Below are positions 1 to 11,206 of a stretch of 64,000 bases of DNA, in pieces; the stretch's first letter is position 1, and every line of letters begins with the position of its first letter. Source of the DNA: Rana temporaria (taxonomy: Eukaryota; Chordata; Amphibia; Anura; Ranidae); contig NC_053496.1 of NCBI RefSeq assembly GCF_905171775.1, positions 180,949,759-181,013,758 of the forward strand. The letters run 5' to 3'. A program made the position numbers and the translations under genes. Below the pieces are notes generated by a model that was not told the DNA's origin, made no database searches, and worked only from the letters and a program-made list of their open reading frames with translations.

Positions 1-1975
1 AGTAAAGGTATGCTGTGAGGGGGAAGCTGAGGACAGTAATGGGGCGCTGTGAGGGGGGAAGCTGAGGACAGTAATGGGACGCTGTGAGGGGGAAGCTGAG
101 GACAGTAATGGGGCGCTGTGAGGGGGAAGCTGAGGACAGTAATGGGATGCTGTGAGGGGGAAGCTGAGGACAGTAATGGGACGCTGTGAGGGGGAAGCTG
201 AGGACAGTAATGGGATGCTGTGAGGGGGAAGCTGAGGACAGTAATGGGACGCTGTGAGGGGGAAGCTGAGGACAGTAATGGGACGCTGTGAAGGGGAAAG
301 CTGAGGACAGTAATGGGGTGCTGTGAGGGGAAAGCTGAGGACAGTAATGGGACGCTGTGAGGGGGAAGCTGAGGACAGTAATGGGACGCTGTGTGGGGGG
401 AGCTGAGGACAGTAATGGGACGCTGTGAGGGGGAAGCTGAGGACAGTAATGGGATGCTGTAAGGGGGAAGCTGAGGACAGTAATGGGGCGCTGTGAGGGG
501 GAAGCTGAGGACAGTAATGGGACGCTGTGAGGGGGAAGCTGAGGACAGTAATGGGACGCTGTGTGGGGGGAGCTGAGGACAGTAATGGGACGCTGTGAGG
601 GGGAAGCTGAGGACAGTAATGGGGCGCTGTGAGGGGGAAGCTGAGGACAGTAATGGGACGCTGTGAGGGGGAAGCTGAGGACAGTAATGGGACGCTGTGA
701 GGGGGAAGCTGAGGACAGTAATGGGACGCTGTGAGGGGGAAGCTGAGGACAGTAATGGGGTGCTGTGAGGGGGAAGCTGAGGACAGTAATGGGATGCTGT
801 GTGGGAGGAGCTGAGGACAGTAATAGGATTCTGTGAGGGGGGAGCTGAGGACAGTAATGGGGCACTGTGAGGGGGAAGCTGAGGACAGTAATGGGGTGCT
901 GTGAGTGGGAAGCTGAGGACAGTAATGGGACGCTGTGAGGGGGAAGCTGAGGACAGCAATGGGGCGCTGTGAGTGGGAAGCTGAGGACAGTAATGGGGTG
1001 CTGTGTGGGGGGAGCTGAGGACAGTAATGGGATTCTGTGAGGAGAAAGCTGAGGATAGTAATGGGATGCTGTGAGGGGGGAAGCTGAGGACAGTAATGGG
1101 ACGCTGTGAGGAGAAAGCTGAGGATAGTAATGGGATGCTGTGAGGGGGAAGCTGAGGACAGTAATGGGATACTGTGAGGGGGAAGCTGAGGACAGTAATG
1201 GGGCGCTGTGAGGAGAAAGCTGAGGACAGTAATGGGACGCTGTGAGGGGGGAAGCTGAGGACAGTAATGGGATTCTGTGAGGGGGAAGCTGAGGACAGTA
1301 ATGGGATGCTGTGAGGGGGAAGCTGAGGACAGTAATGGGACGCTGTGAGGGGGAAGCTGAGGACAGTAATGGGACGCTGTGAGGGGGAAGCTGAGGACAG
1401 TAATGGGGCGCTGTGAGGGGGAAGCTGAGGACAGTAATGGGGCGCTGTGAGGGGGAAGCTGAGGACAGTAATGGGGCGCTGTGAGGGGGAAGCTGAGGAC
1501 AGTAATGGGACGCTGTGAGGGGGGAAGCTGAGGACAGTAATGGGATGCTGTGAGGGGGGAAGCTGAGGACAGTAATGGGGTGCTGTGAGGGGGAAGCTGA
1601 GGACAGTAATGGGGTGCTGTGAGGGGGAAGATGAGGACAGTAATGGGGTGCACTGTGGGGGGTGGGGGGAGCAGAGGACAGTAATGGGGTGCACTGTGGG
1701 GGGCGGGGTGAGCAGAGGACAGTAATGGGGTGCTGTGAGGGGGAAGCTGAGGACAGTAATGGGGTGCTGTGAGGGGGGAGCTGAGGACAGTAATGGGACG
1801 CTGTGTGGGGGGAGCTGAGGACAGTAATGGGACGCTGTGAGGGAGAAGCTGAGGACAGTAATGGGATGCTGTGAGGGAGAAGCTGAGGACAGTAATGGGA
1901 TGCTGTGAGGGAGAAGCTGAGGACAGTAATGGGGTGCTGTGACTGGGAAGCTGAGGACAGTAATGGGACGCTGTG
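1..1975. repeat. 34-bp G-rich minisatellite, array 1
   Basis: About 58 tandem units of roughly 34 bp, each containing GCTGAGGACAGTAATGGG followed by a CTGTGAGGGGGAA-type segment. Units differ mainly at one or two sites (GGACGCT, GGGCGCT, GGATGCT) and in G-run length. The array runs off the left edge, so its full size is unknown. A more diverged array of the same family lies at 12484-13645, in the same position relative to the second zinc-finger unit. No coding role is seen. Confidence 0.95.
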
Positions 1976-2226
1976 ACCACCAACACCAGGGTGTTCCTCT
2001 TGCCAATGACTACTGATAGTGGGGCATGTTTTCTCACACTGACTATTGGCACTGGGCCAATATTTCGTACCACTGGCAACTAATGCTGGGGTACTTTTTT
2101 CCTTCTCTCTTGAAGTGGTGCTTGGACATTTTGTTTTTCCACTGAAGAGCCTTCTGATCATCGCCTTTTTTGCCTTATTTCCTGAACTACGAGTCCTGGA
2201 TTCTGTACACTGTGCTGCATAGTACA

Positions 2227-3351
2227 TGTAGCGCCTGTGTACTTTATGGTACCGGTGCTAGTTAAATTTAGAAGTAGATCAGAGTGTAGTTAGACTCTGA
2301 TCCAAATTGTTAAGTGCAAAACAGGGTCTCTGCCTCAGCTTGGCTGTGGGCTTATTCTGCTGTACTGGGGTGTTCTTCCAGCCCTGGTGCTGCAAGTGGC
2401 AGCAGTGGAGTCATGGTTTGGGTGCTCTTTCCCAGCAGGCAATCAGGAGGGTTGGACTTTGCTGTGCATGCTGGGGAGGGGTATTTATGAGGCAGATGCC
2501 ATTAGTTCTGGGTCTTTTTCGTCAAGTGTGGCACCCATCTTTAAGGTCACCACATCACCTTTATGGCCTACCTGGCCGGGGCGTGCGTGCCACGCGGTGT
2601 TCCTGGTTCCGGGGCCACAATGGCCCGGGGTATTCGAAACAGTGACGGGGACCCAGTGAGTGACTGGGTTTCCACCTTTGAGGATCCCAAGCTGTACTGC
2701 TGTGCGGTGGGGAGTCAGGCTGAGGAGCGCCATTGAGAGGCTGGTGATCCAAAAGGGCCTGGACAAACCACCGGGGATCGAGGTAGCCGGACACTGAGGG
2801 ATTGAACACCTGCCAGTCGGTACCTGGGCGACAAGTTGAAGGAGATCCAAGCGTAACTCATCTAAGGAGGGATAGCTCCGAGAATTTCATCCAGAGAGGG
2901 TCTGTGGCAGAGGTATCTTTCTGAGGCTCACAGAGGAGGTTCTGTGGCAGAGACTTTTCCTCAAGTTCAAGTTCACCAAGGAGGGTCTGTGGCAGAGACT
3001 TTATCCTATAATTGTCCGAGTGATACTCCGGCTGCCAAGTCAGTGAGAGAGGCCTGTCCAGGTTCACTAAACCCACTCGGGCAGGAGTGGCGCAGAGAAG
3101 TGTTACGCTTGGGAGCAGGACTGTTTCCTTACCATCACGCCTGAATCTGCTATTCTTCCTTCTTCAACTTTACTTTCCTCACCACAAGTTTATTGTTTTT
3201 ACCCGGCTGGGTAATAAAGAGCACCTGTTCCGGACATTCCTTTACTTCTACCATATGCAATATGCATCATTCACTCCTAGGAATTCGGAGGAGCCATGAG
3301 GTAAATGTGCTGCCCAAAAATCCAGCAGCTCCTCCGGGGGGTAATGCTACA
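2227..3351 (+). mobile_element. Solo LTR, about 1.1 kb
   Basis: Begins TGTAGCGCCTGTG and ends GGTAATGCTACA, so it has TG...CA termini inside a perfect 6-bp inverted repeat (TGTAGC/GCTACA). It is flanked by the 4-bp duplication TACA (2223-2226 and 3352-3355). The second copy of the segmental duplication has the uninterrupted site with a single TACA at about 14223-14229. An AATAAA lies near 3212, as expected in an LTR. No internal retroelement genes are present, which fits a recombined solo LTR. The family is not identified. Confidence 0.8.
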
Positions 3352-3653
3352 TACATAATCTGGAAGGACTGCAGCATACGTATGCAACATATACAGAAAG
3401 AAGACCAAAAACACTAATTAAATTGATGCTTCTCAAATGCCCCAATCTGTTATCCCAGTCAACTGGCCTCAATGTTGGGTTGAATACTGGACTGTCAGAC
3501 ACATCAAGGACTATTATAAAATGGCACCCATCCGCACAATGCTTCAGCATATAATGAGCTCCCCTTTAGAAAAAATGGGTTCAGCTTGGGCTCCTACCCA
3601 TGGGAGAACTCCTCGAACATGTTTCAACCAGTAAAGGCTTAATTGTAGACATT

Positions 3654-4413
3654 AGCCCAGATTCACAGAGACCAAGGCGCACATTACGCCGCCGTAGAGC
3701 ACACACCGTACGGCACGCCAACGTAGCGCAGAGAGGCAAGCATTGCATTCGGCAAGCCAGTGCTCCCATTGCTGAGCCAGCGTGGCGTGGGTTTCGAAGG
3801 CGCACGTCGGTGTAGGTGGAAGTGGGCGTGAACCCATGCAAATGAGGCGTGACCCCATGCAAATGATGGGCCGAGCGCCAGACAGGTACGTATCACGAAC
3901 TGCGCCGTGATGTGGACGCAACCCTATGCGCCTGCTCACAACCACGCCAGCAAAACTGCCTAAGCTACGACGGATCAATGCGTACGCCGTGAACATAACG
4001 TACGCCCAGCCAGACACACGTCCAACGCACAATACGCCGGCTTGTGTTCCCTGGTGCAGACCTTTGCATGTCTGTTGCCGGGTTGCACCTCCTTTATGGG
4101 GAATAACTTTACGCCGGACGTACAACTTACGCGCATCTCGCGTAGCATGCGCCGGGCACACGCACGTTTGTGAATCGCCGTATTTCCCTCATTTGCATGT
4201 TTGAACGGCTAATCAATGGGAGCGGCACCATGCGCCCAGCCTAAAAGTGCGCCCACCCTACGCCGGCGTGAGCAAGCTACGTCGGCGGGGTGTAGCCTGG
4301 TTTTAAGAGCATGTCTGTTTGTGGGTCTGGTGCACAGATACGACGGCGCACATTTGCACTTACGTCGGCGTAACTTGTTATACGTCGGCGTAAGTGCTTT
4401 GTGAATCTGGGCC
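3654..4413. mobile_element. Harbinger-type MITE (about 760 bp)
   Basis: Ends are AGCCCAGATTCAC on the left and GTGAATCTGGGCC on the right, matching at 12 of 13 positions as an inverted repeat. The interior is rich in CGCCGGCG-like and TACGTCGGCG motifs, as in the ends of the complete Harbinger at 35560-39434. The flanks ATT/ATA suggest a 3-bp target duplication. The uninterrupted site is at about 15997-16008 in copy 2 (GTAGACATAGTGTGTGG). Open frames inside it are incidental. Confidence 0.78.
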
Positions 4414-4495
4414 ATAGTGTGTGGACAGGTGCCATTTTGTTGTATACAGTAAGTAGCCATAGATTCTATTCTATTCTACGCTCCCACTGTCATTA

Positions 4496-4989
4496 TAAAG
4501 GTGGTATACCTCAAAGGGGTTAAGATGGAATTCTACTGCTGTTCCGAATTGTAAAGTGTAGATAACATGCGTGCACGCTGGGAGTAAGACACTGATGCAT
4601 CTGTTCAGTTCAATTACTTCCTTATCTAATGTTTATTACAGGCAGTACCAAGCTCTTTACACACAGCACGATACGTCACTATTATGTTAATGTGAGTCCA
4701 AAGAGCACATCTGATTGGCTGAAGCTTGCTCATCACTTGTCCAGTCTACTATTTCCTCATTCTTCTGATGCGTGGGAGTAGGGAGCAAACGCCATCTTTA
4801 GCTTCTCCAGTCACCTCAATGGGAGGGGGTGTTACTAGAGACCCTCTTGAGTAAGGACTTTATTAAAGCAGTTTACATATACAGTATATACAAAAGTAGA
4901 ATATAGACTTTATAGTATAGAAAAGATGCATAGAAACATGTATACACATAAGAAAATAGGCATTTTCAAGATTATCACATTCCTTCACA
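4496..4989 (-). mobile_element. Probable solo LTR, minus strand (about 494 bp)
   Basis: The insertion is flanked by the 6-bp duplication TCATTA (4490-4495 and 4990-4995). Copy 2 has the uninterrupted sequence with one TCATTA at about 16078-16083. Read on the minus strand it starts TGTGAAGG, carries AATAAAG near 4860, and ends CCACCTTTA, so the usual terminal CA would be altered. The LTR call is an inference from these points; the insertion itself is clear. Confidence 0.6.
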
Positions 4990-4995
4990 TCATTA

Positions 4996-5447
4996 CATTG
5001 TGGCCACTTCCGCCATTTGCCACTTGCTCCCCTCAGGGTATTCCAGGTCTAGCAAAACCCTGACTTTTCACATGCATGATTGGTGGTGACTACAAGCGGC
5101 ACTGCCGACACACATTGCACAGGCATGGTCCACCATTGTCACCAACAGGAAGCTGGTCCAGAGTAATGACGAGCAGAAAAATAAAATAAAATAATAAAAT
5201 GTGAAAATATTTTTTATTCCAAGTAATAAAACTTGACAAGTGTTCATTATACAAACTGCACAGTGCAAATTAAATATAGGTCGGTTAGTGTTTATATCTA
5301 CTTTGACCTCATAGTGTTCCATATCTCTCAGATGCCCACTGGTGAGATTTGTTCTTCAATTCCTAGATCTGCTAGTTTTATTTATTTTTTTGTAGCTTAA
5401 ATTTACTTTATTTAATGAATATTAGCCAGGAAGAGTAAGAACACCCT
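4996..5447. other. Duplicated non-coding segment 3' of ZNF1
   Basis: This stretch matches 16084-16539 closely, including a segment with CAAGTGTTCATTATACAAA and a T-rich tract before the minisatellite. No convincing coding frame is seen. It lies downstream of the ZNF1 stop codon and may contain the end of the 3' untranslated region, but I cannot place a poly(A) site with confidence. Confidence 0.6.
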
Positions 5448-6290
5448 AGGGTGGGGGAGAATGGATCCAAGGTGGGCTTAGATAGTAAGCCCACCACCCA
5501 TTTGAGGTGGGGGAGAATGGATCTAAGGTGGGCTTAGATAGTAGGCCCGCCACTCATTTGAGGTGGGGTAGAATGGATCCAGGTTGGGCTTAGATAGTAG
5601 GCCCACCACCCATTTGAGGTGGGGGAAAATGGATCAAGGTGGGCTTAGATAGTAGGCCCGCCGCTCATTTGAGGTGGGGGAGAATGGATCCAGGTTGGGC
5701 TTAGATAGTAGGCCCACCACCCATTTGAGGTGCTGGAGAATGGAACTAAGATGGGCTTAGATAGTAGGCAAACCACTCATTTGAGGTGGGGGAGAATGGA
5801 TCTAAGTGAGCTTACATAGTAGGCCCGCCACTCATTTAAGGTGGGGGAGAATGGATCTAAGGTGGGCTTAGATAATAGGCCCACCACTCATTTGAGGTGG
5901 GGGAGAATGGATCCAGGTTGAGCTTAGATAGTAGGCCCACCACCCATTTGAGGTGGGGGAGAATGGATCTAAGATGGGCTTAGATAGTAGGCACACCACT
6001 CATTTGAGGTGGGGGAGAATGGATCCAAGGTGGGATTTGATAGTAGGCCCATCACTTATTTGAGGTGGGGGAGAATGGATCCAAGGTGGGCTTAGATAAT
6101 AGGCCTACCACTCATTTGAGGTGGAGGAGAATGGATCTAAGGTGGGATTAGATAGTAGGCCCACCACTCATTTGAGGTGGGGAATAATGGATCTAAGGTG
6201 GGATTAGATAGTAGGCCCACCACTCATTTGAGGTGGGGGAGAATGGATCTAAGGTGGGATTAGATAGTAGGCCCACCACTCATTTGAGTC
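5448..6290. repeat. 56-bp minisatellite abutting the ZNF1 stop codon
   Basis: About 15 units of 56 bp, each with GTGGGGGAGAATGGATC, GGTGGGCTTAGATAG and CCACCACTCATTTGAG. The last unit ends two bases before the TAG stop codon of the ZNF1 frame (6293-6295, minus strand), so the array would be transcribed as the start of the 3' untranslated region. The paralog ZNF2 has the same array in a similar place (16540-17135). Confidence 0.93.
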
Positions 6291-6292
6291 AA

Positions 6293-8202
6293 CTATAAGC
6301 TCCCCTCAGTTTCATTTTCCTGTTCCTGGACAGAAAAAGATTTGCTTCCATAATTGTTTATCTGCCATTGGTGACCCTCTGTCTTCTGATGCTTAACTAG
6401 ACGGTCTTTTCGGTTGTAACTCTTCCCGCACTCTGAACATGAAAATGGCCTCTCGCCTGTGTGGCTTGTCATGTGTGTAAGAAGGTGCCGGTGTTGTATG
6501 TACCCTTTCCCACACACTTCACAGGCAAACGGCTTCACGCTGCTGTGCACTTTTATATGGTCATCCAGGTTTCTTTTAATGGAGAAACATCTGCCGCACT
6601 CAGGACAAGAAAAGGGCTTCTCTCCGGTGTGAACTCTCTGGTGGGTAACAAGGTGGTTTTTCCATTTGAACGATTTCTCGCATATTAGGCATGGATACCT
6701 CTTCTCTTCCGTCCGACCTTTTTTCTGTTCAGATTTTACCTTCTCCTGACCTTTTTGTTGTACAGCAATCTCAGAATTTGACGTCTCGCACTCTGAAGTT
6801 GGAGTCGGACCCTCGCCCGTACAGTTTTTCTGGTGTCTGAGACGTTGTTGTTGTAATATGAAACCTTTACCGCACCTTTCGCAAGAAAACGGCTTCTCAC
6901 CGGTGTGGCATTTCATGTGGTAGTCGAGGCTTCCTTTCTGCAAGTAGGACTTGCCACACTCGGAACACGAAAACGGCTTCTCGCCGGTGTGGCTTTTCAT
7001 ATGCTGGTTGAGGGCTCCTTTCTGAGTGAAACGTTTCCCGCATGCTGTGCAGCAAAACGGCCTCTCACCGGTGTGGACTTTTATATGGTCCTCAAGGATG
7101 CTTTTAGATGAGAAACATTTTTTACATAGAGAACAAGGGAAGGGCTTCTCACCGGTGTGAACTCTCTGGTGGTTAACAAGGTCCGCATTCCATAAGAAGG
7201 ATTTCTCACAGTCCGGACATTGGAAGACCTTCTTTCCCGTGTGGCATCTCGCATGAACACGAAGTTCGTATTTGGTTGTAAAAGATTTCCCGCACTCAGA
7301 GCAGGACAAGGAATTATCTTGTGCATGAAGTTTCTTGTGTCGGCTAAGGCTGATGCTATATTTAAAGCGTTTTCCGCATTGCGCACAGGAATACGGCTGC
7401 CCATGCGCATGCGATTGCCGATGTAGGTTTAGAACGCCTCTGGTTCTAAATTCCTTCCCGCATTCGGAACACTTAAAAGGCGTTTCACCGGTGTGCAGTC
7501 GCTCGTGTTCGACCAGCCACTTTTTCCCTCTAAAGCCCTCCCCGCAGACCGTACAGGAAAATGGTTTCTCACCGGTGTGCAGTCGCTCGTGTTCGATAAG
7601 CCGCCTTTTCTCTCCAAACCCTTTCCCACACACCGTACAGGAAAACGGCCTTTCACCGGTGTGCAGCCGCTCGTGTTCAATGAGGCGCTTTTTTTCTCCA
7701 AAACCCCTTCCACAGACTGTACATAAGAATGGTTTCTCACCGGTGTGCACTCTCTCGTGTTCGCTAAGTCGTCTTTTCTCTACAAAACCTTTCCCACACA
7801 CCGTACAGGTAAAAGGCCTCTCACCGGTGTGAATTTTGGCATGTATGAGAAGGTCCAATTTCCGTGCATAAGATTTCCCGCAGTCTGAACATATATAGGG
7901 TCGCTCTCCGGTGTGCACCATGAGATGTCTTACAAGTCTGTGCTTAAAGCCAAAACATTTGTCACATTGGGGACACTGAAATATCTTCTCACCGGTGCTT
8001 GTAACAGTAGGTGATATTCCAGGAGAACGTGGTTTGGTGTTTGAGGGATCCATTGATCTGTTCTCCTGGTTGTGTTTTGGATGTATATTTTCAATATTAG
8101 GATCTACTCCTGGAGGATGTTGGGCAAAGTTATTGTCTTCTGCATTACAGTCGGAAGATAAAGTAAGGTGATTCTCCAAGTTGTTCGGGACACTTTGTTC
8201 AT
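6293..8202 (-). CDS. ZNF1 terminal exon, 18 C2H2 zinc fingers
   Basis: A probable nuclear DNA-binding protein of the frog KRAB zinc-finger class. The exon starts after a CTTCAACAG acceptor and reads in phase from a split GAT codon (D-EQSVPNN...), so the start codon lies in an upstream exon. A low-complexity lead of about 70 residues is followed by 18 fingers of the C-x2-C-x12-H-x3-H type joined by HTGERPF/HTGEKPF linkers. Finger 14 ends HQKNC, a C2HC variant. A spacer of about 40 residues with VKSE follows it, then fingers 15-18; the last ends with an H-x5-H spacing (KHQKTEGH). Phase matches the exons at 10270-11105. The paralog ZNF2 aligns finger for finger. No internal stop or frameshift is seen. 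Confidence 0.92.
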
Positions 8203-8379
8203 CTGTTGAAGGTAAAGGTTTTATTAATAATCAGATTTAACTGCGTTATGCATGCTAGTCTAGAAATCAATCAATGGTTTCACAGAGATCTTTGGGGAAT
8301 TAGGTACAATTATAAACACCATTATAAGAAAAGATATCACAAACCCGACTATGGGTCATGGTTTACATACACTGATGAC

Positions 8380-8800
8380 ATTATATTGAGGAATGGAGAT
8401 GGACCTTTCATATGGTGTACAGTATCTCCTCCTCATTTGTTGGGAACATGACGTTATATTGAGGAATGGAGATGGACCTTTCATATGGTGTACAGTATCT
8501 CCTCCTCATTTGTTGGGAACATGACCTCATATTGAGTAATGGAGATGGACCCTTTATATGGAACATTTAGCTGTGGAGTAGATACGTCGATGATGTTGTT
8601 ATGGTCATCCTCTAAGTCTCTTCAATTAATTTCCTTACTGAACGCATTTGTTGGAAACATGACGGTGTACAGTATCTCCTCCTCATTTGTTGGGAACATG
8701 ACGTTATATTGAGGAATGGAGATGGACCTTTCATATGGTGTACAGTATCTCCTCCTCATTTGTTGGGAACATGACGTTATATTGAGGAATCGAGGTGGAG
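8380..8800. repeat. 73-bp intronic minisatellite (type A), ZNF1
   Basis: Units of 73 bp contain TTTGTTGGGAACATGACG, ATTGAGGAATGGAGATGG and CATATGGTGTACAGTATC. The array lies in the intron just upstream of the ZNF1 finger exon. The same family sits in the equivalent intron of ZNF2 (19945-20103), ZNF3 (22020-22690) and ZNF5 (48290-48815), so it travelled with the gene duplications. One divergent unit includes TTAGCTGTGGAGTAGATAC, also seen in ZNF3 and ZNF5. Confidence 0.9.
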
Positions 8801-9595
8801 TTTTCTAATTGTAAGCTGTCATTCATCCCTGTTTCTCAGCCTAAACATTACACTGAGCAAGCGCTTGGCTACCCCCAAAATGGTGCTGCTGCCCTTCTGT
8901 AGCTAATTGCGCATGTATGGAATGTCAGCTTTCTTTTTCTGGCTTTAAGTTGTGGAGTCCAGCAGCACCATTTTGAGGTGGCCGGAGATCTTGCACAGTG
9001 TAAAGTTTACCCTATATCGAATCCCAGCTGGAGATGTACCAGGGACTAGGACCATGAGGGGCGATCCCTACTTTTAAGTTTTACCTACCCTTGACCTTTT
9101 CTTTCTCTGCGTTACTTCTGACCTCTGTACATTACATACTACTTTCCCCTTTAGCCTGTGTGTTACTTACTCCTGATCTCTGCACTCTGTATTTCATTTA
9201 ATGCTGCCCTCTGCACCCTGTGGGAGTAAAGGAGTATAGTTAAACCTGAGGCTACTTTGCTATAGGTCAAGAGTGCATAATGCATGAAGTGCAGGGGTCA
9301 GGAGTGCGTAATGCACATATTGCTGATGAAGCAATCAGTGTTCTTCTCTGATGATTTAGCACACTCAGTAGAATTGTATGAAGGGCACAGATCTAGATAT
9401 ATCATCAATAAAAATAAAAATGTACACATATAATTGTGGTTTTTACAATTAGGGTCAACTTTTGCAAATGCTGTGACAATATTGCCAATAAATGAGAATT
9501 CATTTAAATCAATGGAACGCAAATTGACAAAAATATTCAACATTCAAATATACAACTAATCATGTGTTGAAGGCCTCTTCAGCTTCATCTTACAA
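8801..9595. other. Unannotated intronic stretch
   Basis: No gene is recognised. AAAATGGTGCTGCTG near 8877 and CAGCAGCACCATTTT near 8962 form an inverted repeat about 100 bp apart, so a small foldback element is likely. The rest shows no long frame or tandem repeat. Confidence 0.5.
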
Positions 9596-9599
9596 TAGG

Positions 9600-10262
9600 T
9601 TTAGCATCTCTGCTCTACCTGCCTATCCTCCTGGTCTACCATTTCTAGTCCAATCTCTCCTCCTGGTCTACCATTTCTAGTCCAAACTCTCCTCCTGGTC
9701 TACCATTTCTAGTCCAATCTCTCCTCCTGCTCTACCATTTATAGTCCAATCTCTCCTCCTGGTCTACCATTTCTAGTCCAGTCTCTCCTCCCAGTCTAGT
9801 CTAGTCCAGTTCCTCCTCGTGGTCCACCATTTCTAGTCCGGTTCCTCCACCTGATCCACCATTTCTAGTCCGGTTCCTCCCAGTCTACCATTTCTAGTCC
9901 AGTCTATCCTCCTGGTCTACCGTTTCTAGTCCAGTCTCTCCTCCTGGTCTACCGTTTCTAGTCCAGTCTCTCCTCCTGGTCTACCGTTTCTAGTCCAGTC
10001 TCTCCTCCTGGTCTACCGCTTCTAGTCCAGTCTCTCCTCCTGGTCTACCGTTTCTAGTCCAGTCTCTCCTCCTGGTCTACCATCTCTAGTCCAGTTCCTC
10101 CTCCTGGTCCACCATTTCTAGTCCAGTCTCTCCTCCTGGTCCACCATTTCTAGTCCAGTCTCTCCTCCCAATCTACCATTTCTAGTCCAGTCTCCTCTCC
10201 CTGCTCTACCATTTACAGCCCAGTCTCCTTTTCCTGCTCTACCATTATTAGTTAATTTGCCT
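9600..10262. repeat. 32-bp pyrimidine-rich minisatellite
   Basis: About 20 units of 32 bp built on TCTAGTCCAGTCTCTCCTCC and TGGTCTACC. It begins a few bases past the splice donor of the 10270-10468 exon on the minus strand. Reading through the donor would produce a repetitive NGRAGRGDW-type peptide, which I treat as an artefact. Confidence 0.92.
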
Positions 10263-10269
10263 CTCTTAC

Positions 10270-10468
10270 CGGATGCTTTAATGGTCTCCCGATTCTCCAT
10301 CACTTTCCATCTGAAAATATGTTCCGTTTCTGTACTCGGAGTACCTGTGCTGACATGTAAACAAGATTGCTCCTTTTCTACAATAATTGTTGCCTCCGTA
10401 GATGACTGATCACCCCTCACATTTGTTTCTTCTTTAAACTCAACTTTTATATCCATGTTTTTTTCACC
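10270..10468 (-). CDS. ZNF1 acidic exon (phase 0 to 1)
   Basis: The exon begins after a TTATTTAG acceptor and reads GEKNMDIKVEFKEETNVRGD..., ending KASG before GTAAGA. Length is 199 nt, which leaves one base and fits the finger exon that starts with AT. It contains VEFKEE, and similar exons in the other genes carry VKEE/IKEE, which fit the SUMO consensus. It is longer than its counterparts (124-133 nt) because of a segment with TETEHIFRWKVMENRETIK whose origin is unclear. Confidence 0.75.
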
Positions 10469-10552
10469 CTAAATAAAAATAAAAAAAAGTGGACAAACCT
10501 AAAATACAGAAGAACTAATAATATTGAACGTTTCTTGATTCCAACTACCTAC

Positions 10553-10650
10553 CTGATGATGGTGAGGGATGGTGTGACCTTCCTGTGTGGAATCCCGGGA
10601 ATACAGAGGACGGGGACATCTCTCTGGTGGGTTCCCATTACTGGATCCAT
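10553..10650 (-). CDS. ZNF1 98-bp box exon (phase 1 to 0)
   Basis: Encodes GSSNGNPPERCPRPLYSRD followed by STQEGHTIPHHHQ, between a TTTCCTACAG acceptor and a CAG|GTAGGT donor. This box recurs in every multi-exon gene here at exactly 98 nt or a near variant. Its function is unknown to me. The two bases AT at its start join a G from the preceding exon to give Asp. Confidence 0.82.
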
Positions 10651-10792
10651 CTGTAGGAAACACACACACTGACTGAATACATTGTTTCTATGTGTTTATC
10701 AGATGATGGGGGATCTAGGTGGAGCCTCCGTACTGCTCTCTCCTTTACAATAATGTGCACCACCCTACAGTTTGGGCCCCATTGTTAGCTGG

Positions 10793-10845
10793 GAATACAG
10801 AAGACAGAGACATCTCTCTGGTGGGTTCCCATTACTGGATCCATC
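10793..10845 (-). pseudogene. Truncated box-exon relic
   Basis: The acceptor half of the box exon (GSSNGNPPER... region) is present with its upstream intron. The donor half is replaced by GTTAGCTGGG and CCACCCTACAGTTTGGGCCCC. An almost identical relic lies at 49287-49341 in the ZNF5 locus, so it was duplicated as a broken unit. It lacks the donor and is not expected to be used. Confidence 0.7.
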
Positions 10846-10960
10846 TGTAGGAAACACACACTCTGACTGAATCCATTGTTTCTATGTGTTTATCAGATGA
10901 TGGGGGATCTAGGTGGACCCTCCGTACTGCTCTCTCCTTTACAATAAAGTCTCCTCTTAC

Positions 10961-11105
10961 CCGGTGATGTGAGGGGCGGCTGATTCTCCATCATGACGTC
11001 CTTGTAGAGATCCTTGTGTTCTTCTGAAAACTCCTCCTTCACGCCAAACTCTTCATCCTCCTCTTTTATCTCTTCTTTAACAATAAAACCACTCCCGTTT
11101 CCAAT
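10961..11105 (-). CDS. ZNF1 hybrid acidic/KRAB-tail exon
   Basis: Reads IGNGSGFIVKEEIKEEDEE, then FSEEHKDLYKDVMMEN and QPPLTSPG before GTAAGA. The 5' part is of the acidic VKEE type and the 3' part is the end of the KRAB-A exon, so the SMEEWEYLEG core is missing. Length is 145 nt (phase 0 to 1), compatible with the box exon that follows. Without the KRAB core, binding to a KAP1-type co-repressor would be doubtful. Confidence 0.75.
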
Positions 11106-11206
11106 CTGAATATACAATAATGAAATCAGGAGTTAATCATGAGACCTTCCCACACACACACACATTCATACAGTCGTCTTGTTCCTTTCTTCTCGGCACT
11201 GCTCAC

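Larger units (their letters stand above)
2100..8800. repeat. Segmental duplication, copy 1 (ZNF1 unit)
   Basis: Single-copy stretches here match 14118-20110 in order and orientation: the segment around 2130-2226, the segment 3352-3653 with TTGTAGACAT, the block 4996-5440, the 56-bp minisatellite, and an 18-finger exon. Copy 1 carries two LTR insertions and one Harbinger-type MITE that are absent from copy 2. The unit is preceded by a 34-bp-family array in both cases, so it probably extends leftwards. Boundaries are approximate because they were judged by eye. Confidence 0.8.

Noticed and set aside
1..1975. CRISPR-like regular repeat array
   Set aside because: Units are directly adjacent with no unique spacers, the genome is eukaryotic, and there are no cas genes.
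3652..4161. 169-codon minus-strand frame
   Set aside because: Inside a Harbinger-type MITE with low A/T content, which leaves chance frames open; no family resemblance.
8177..8179. Start codon for ZNF1 at 8179
   Set aside because: The codon is TTG, and the frame continues upstream to a splice acceptor at 8203-8204; the exon is internal or terminal, not initiating.
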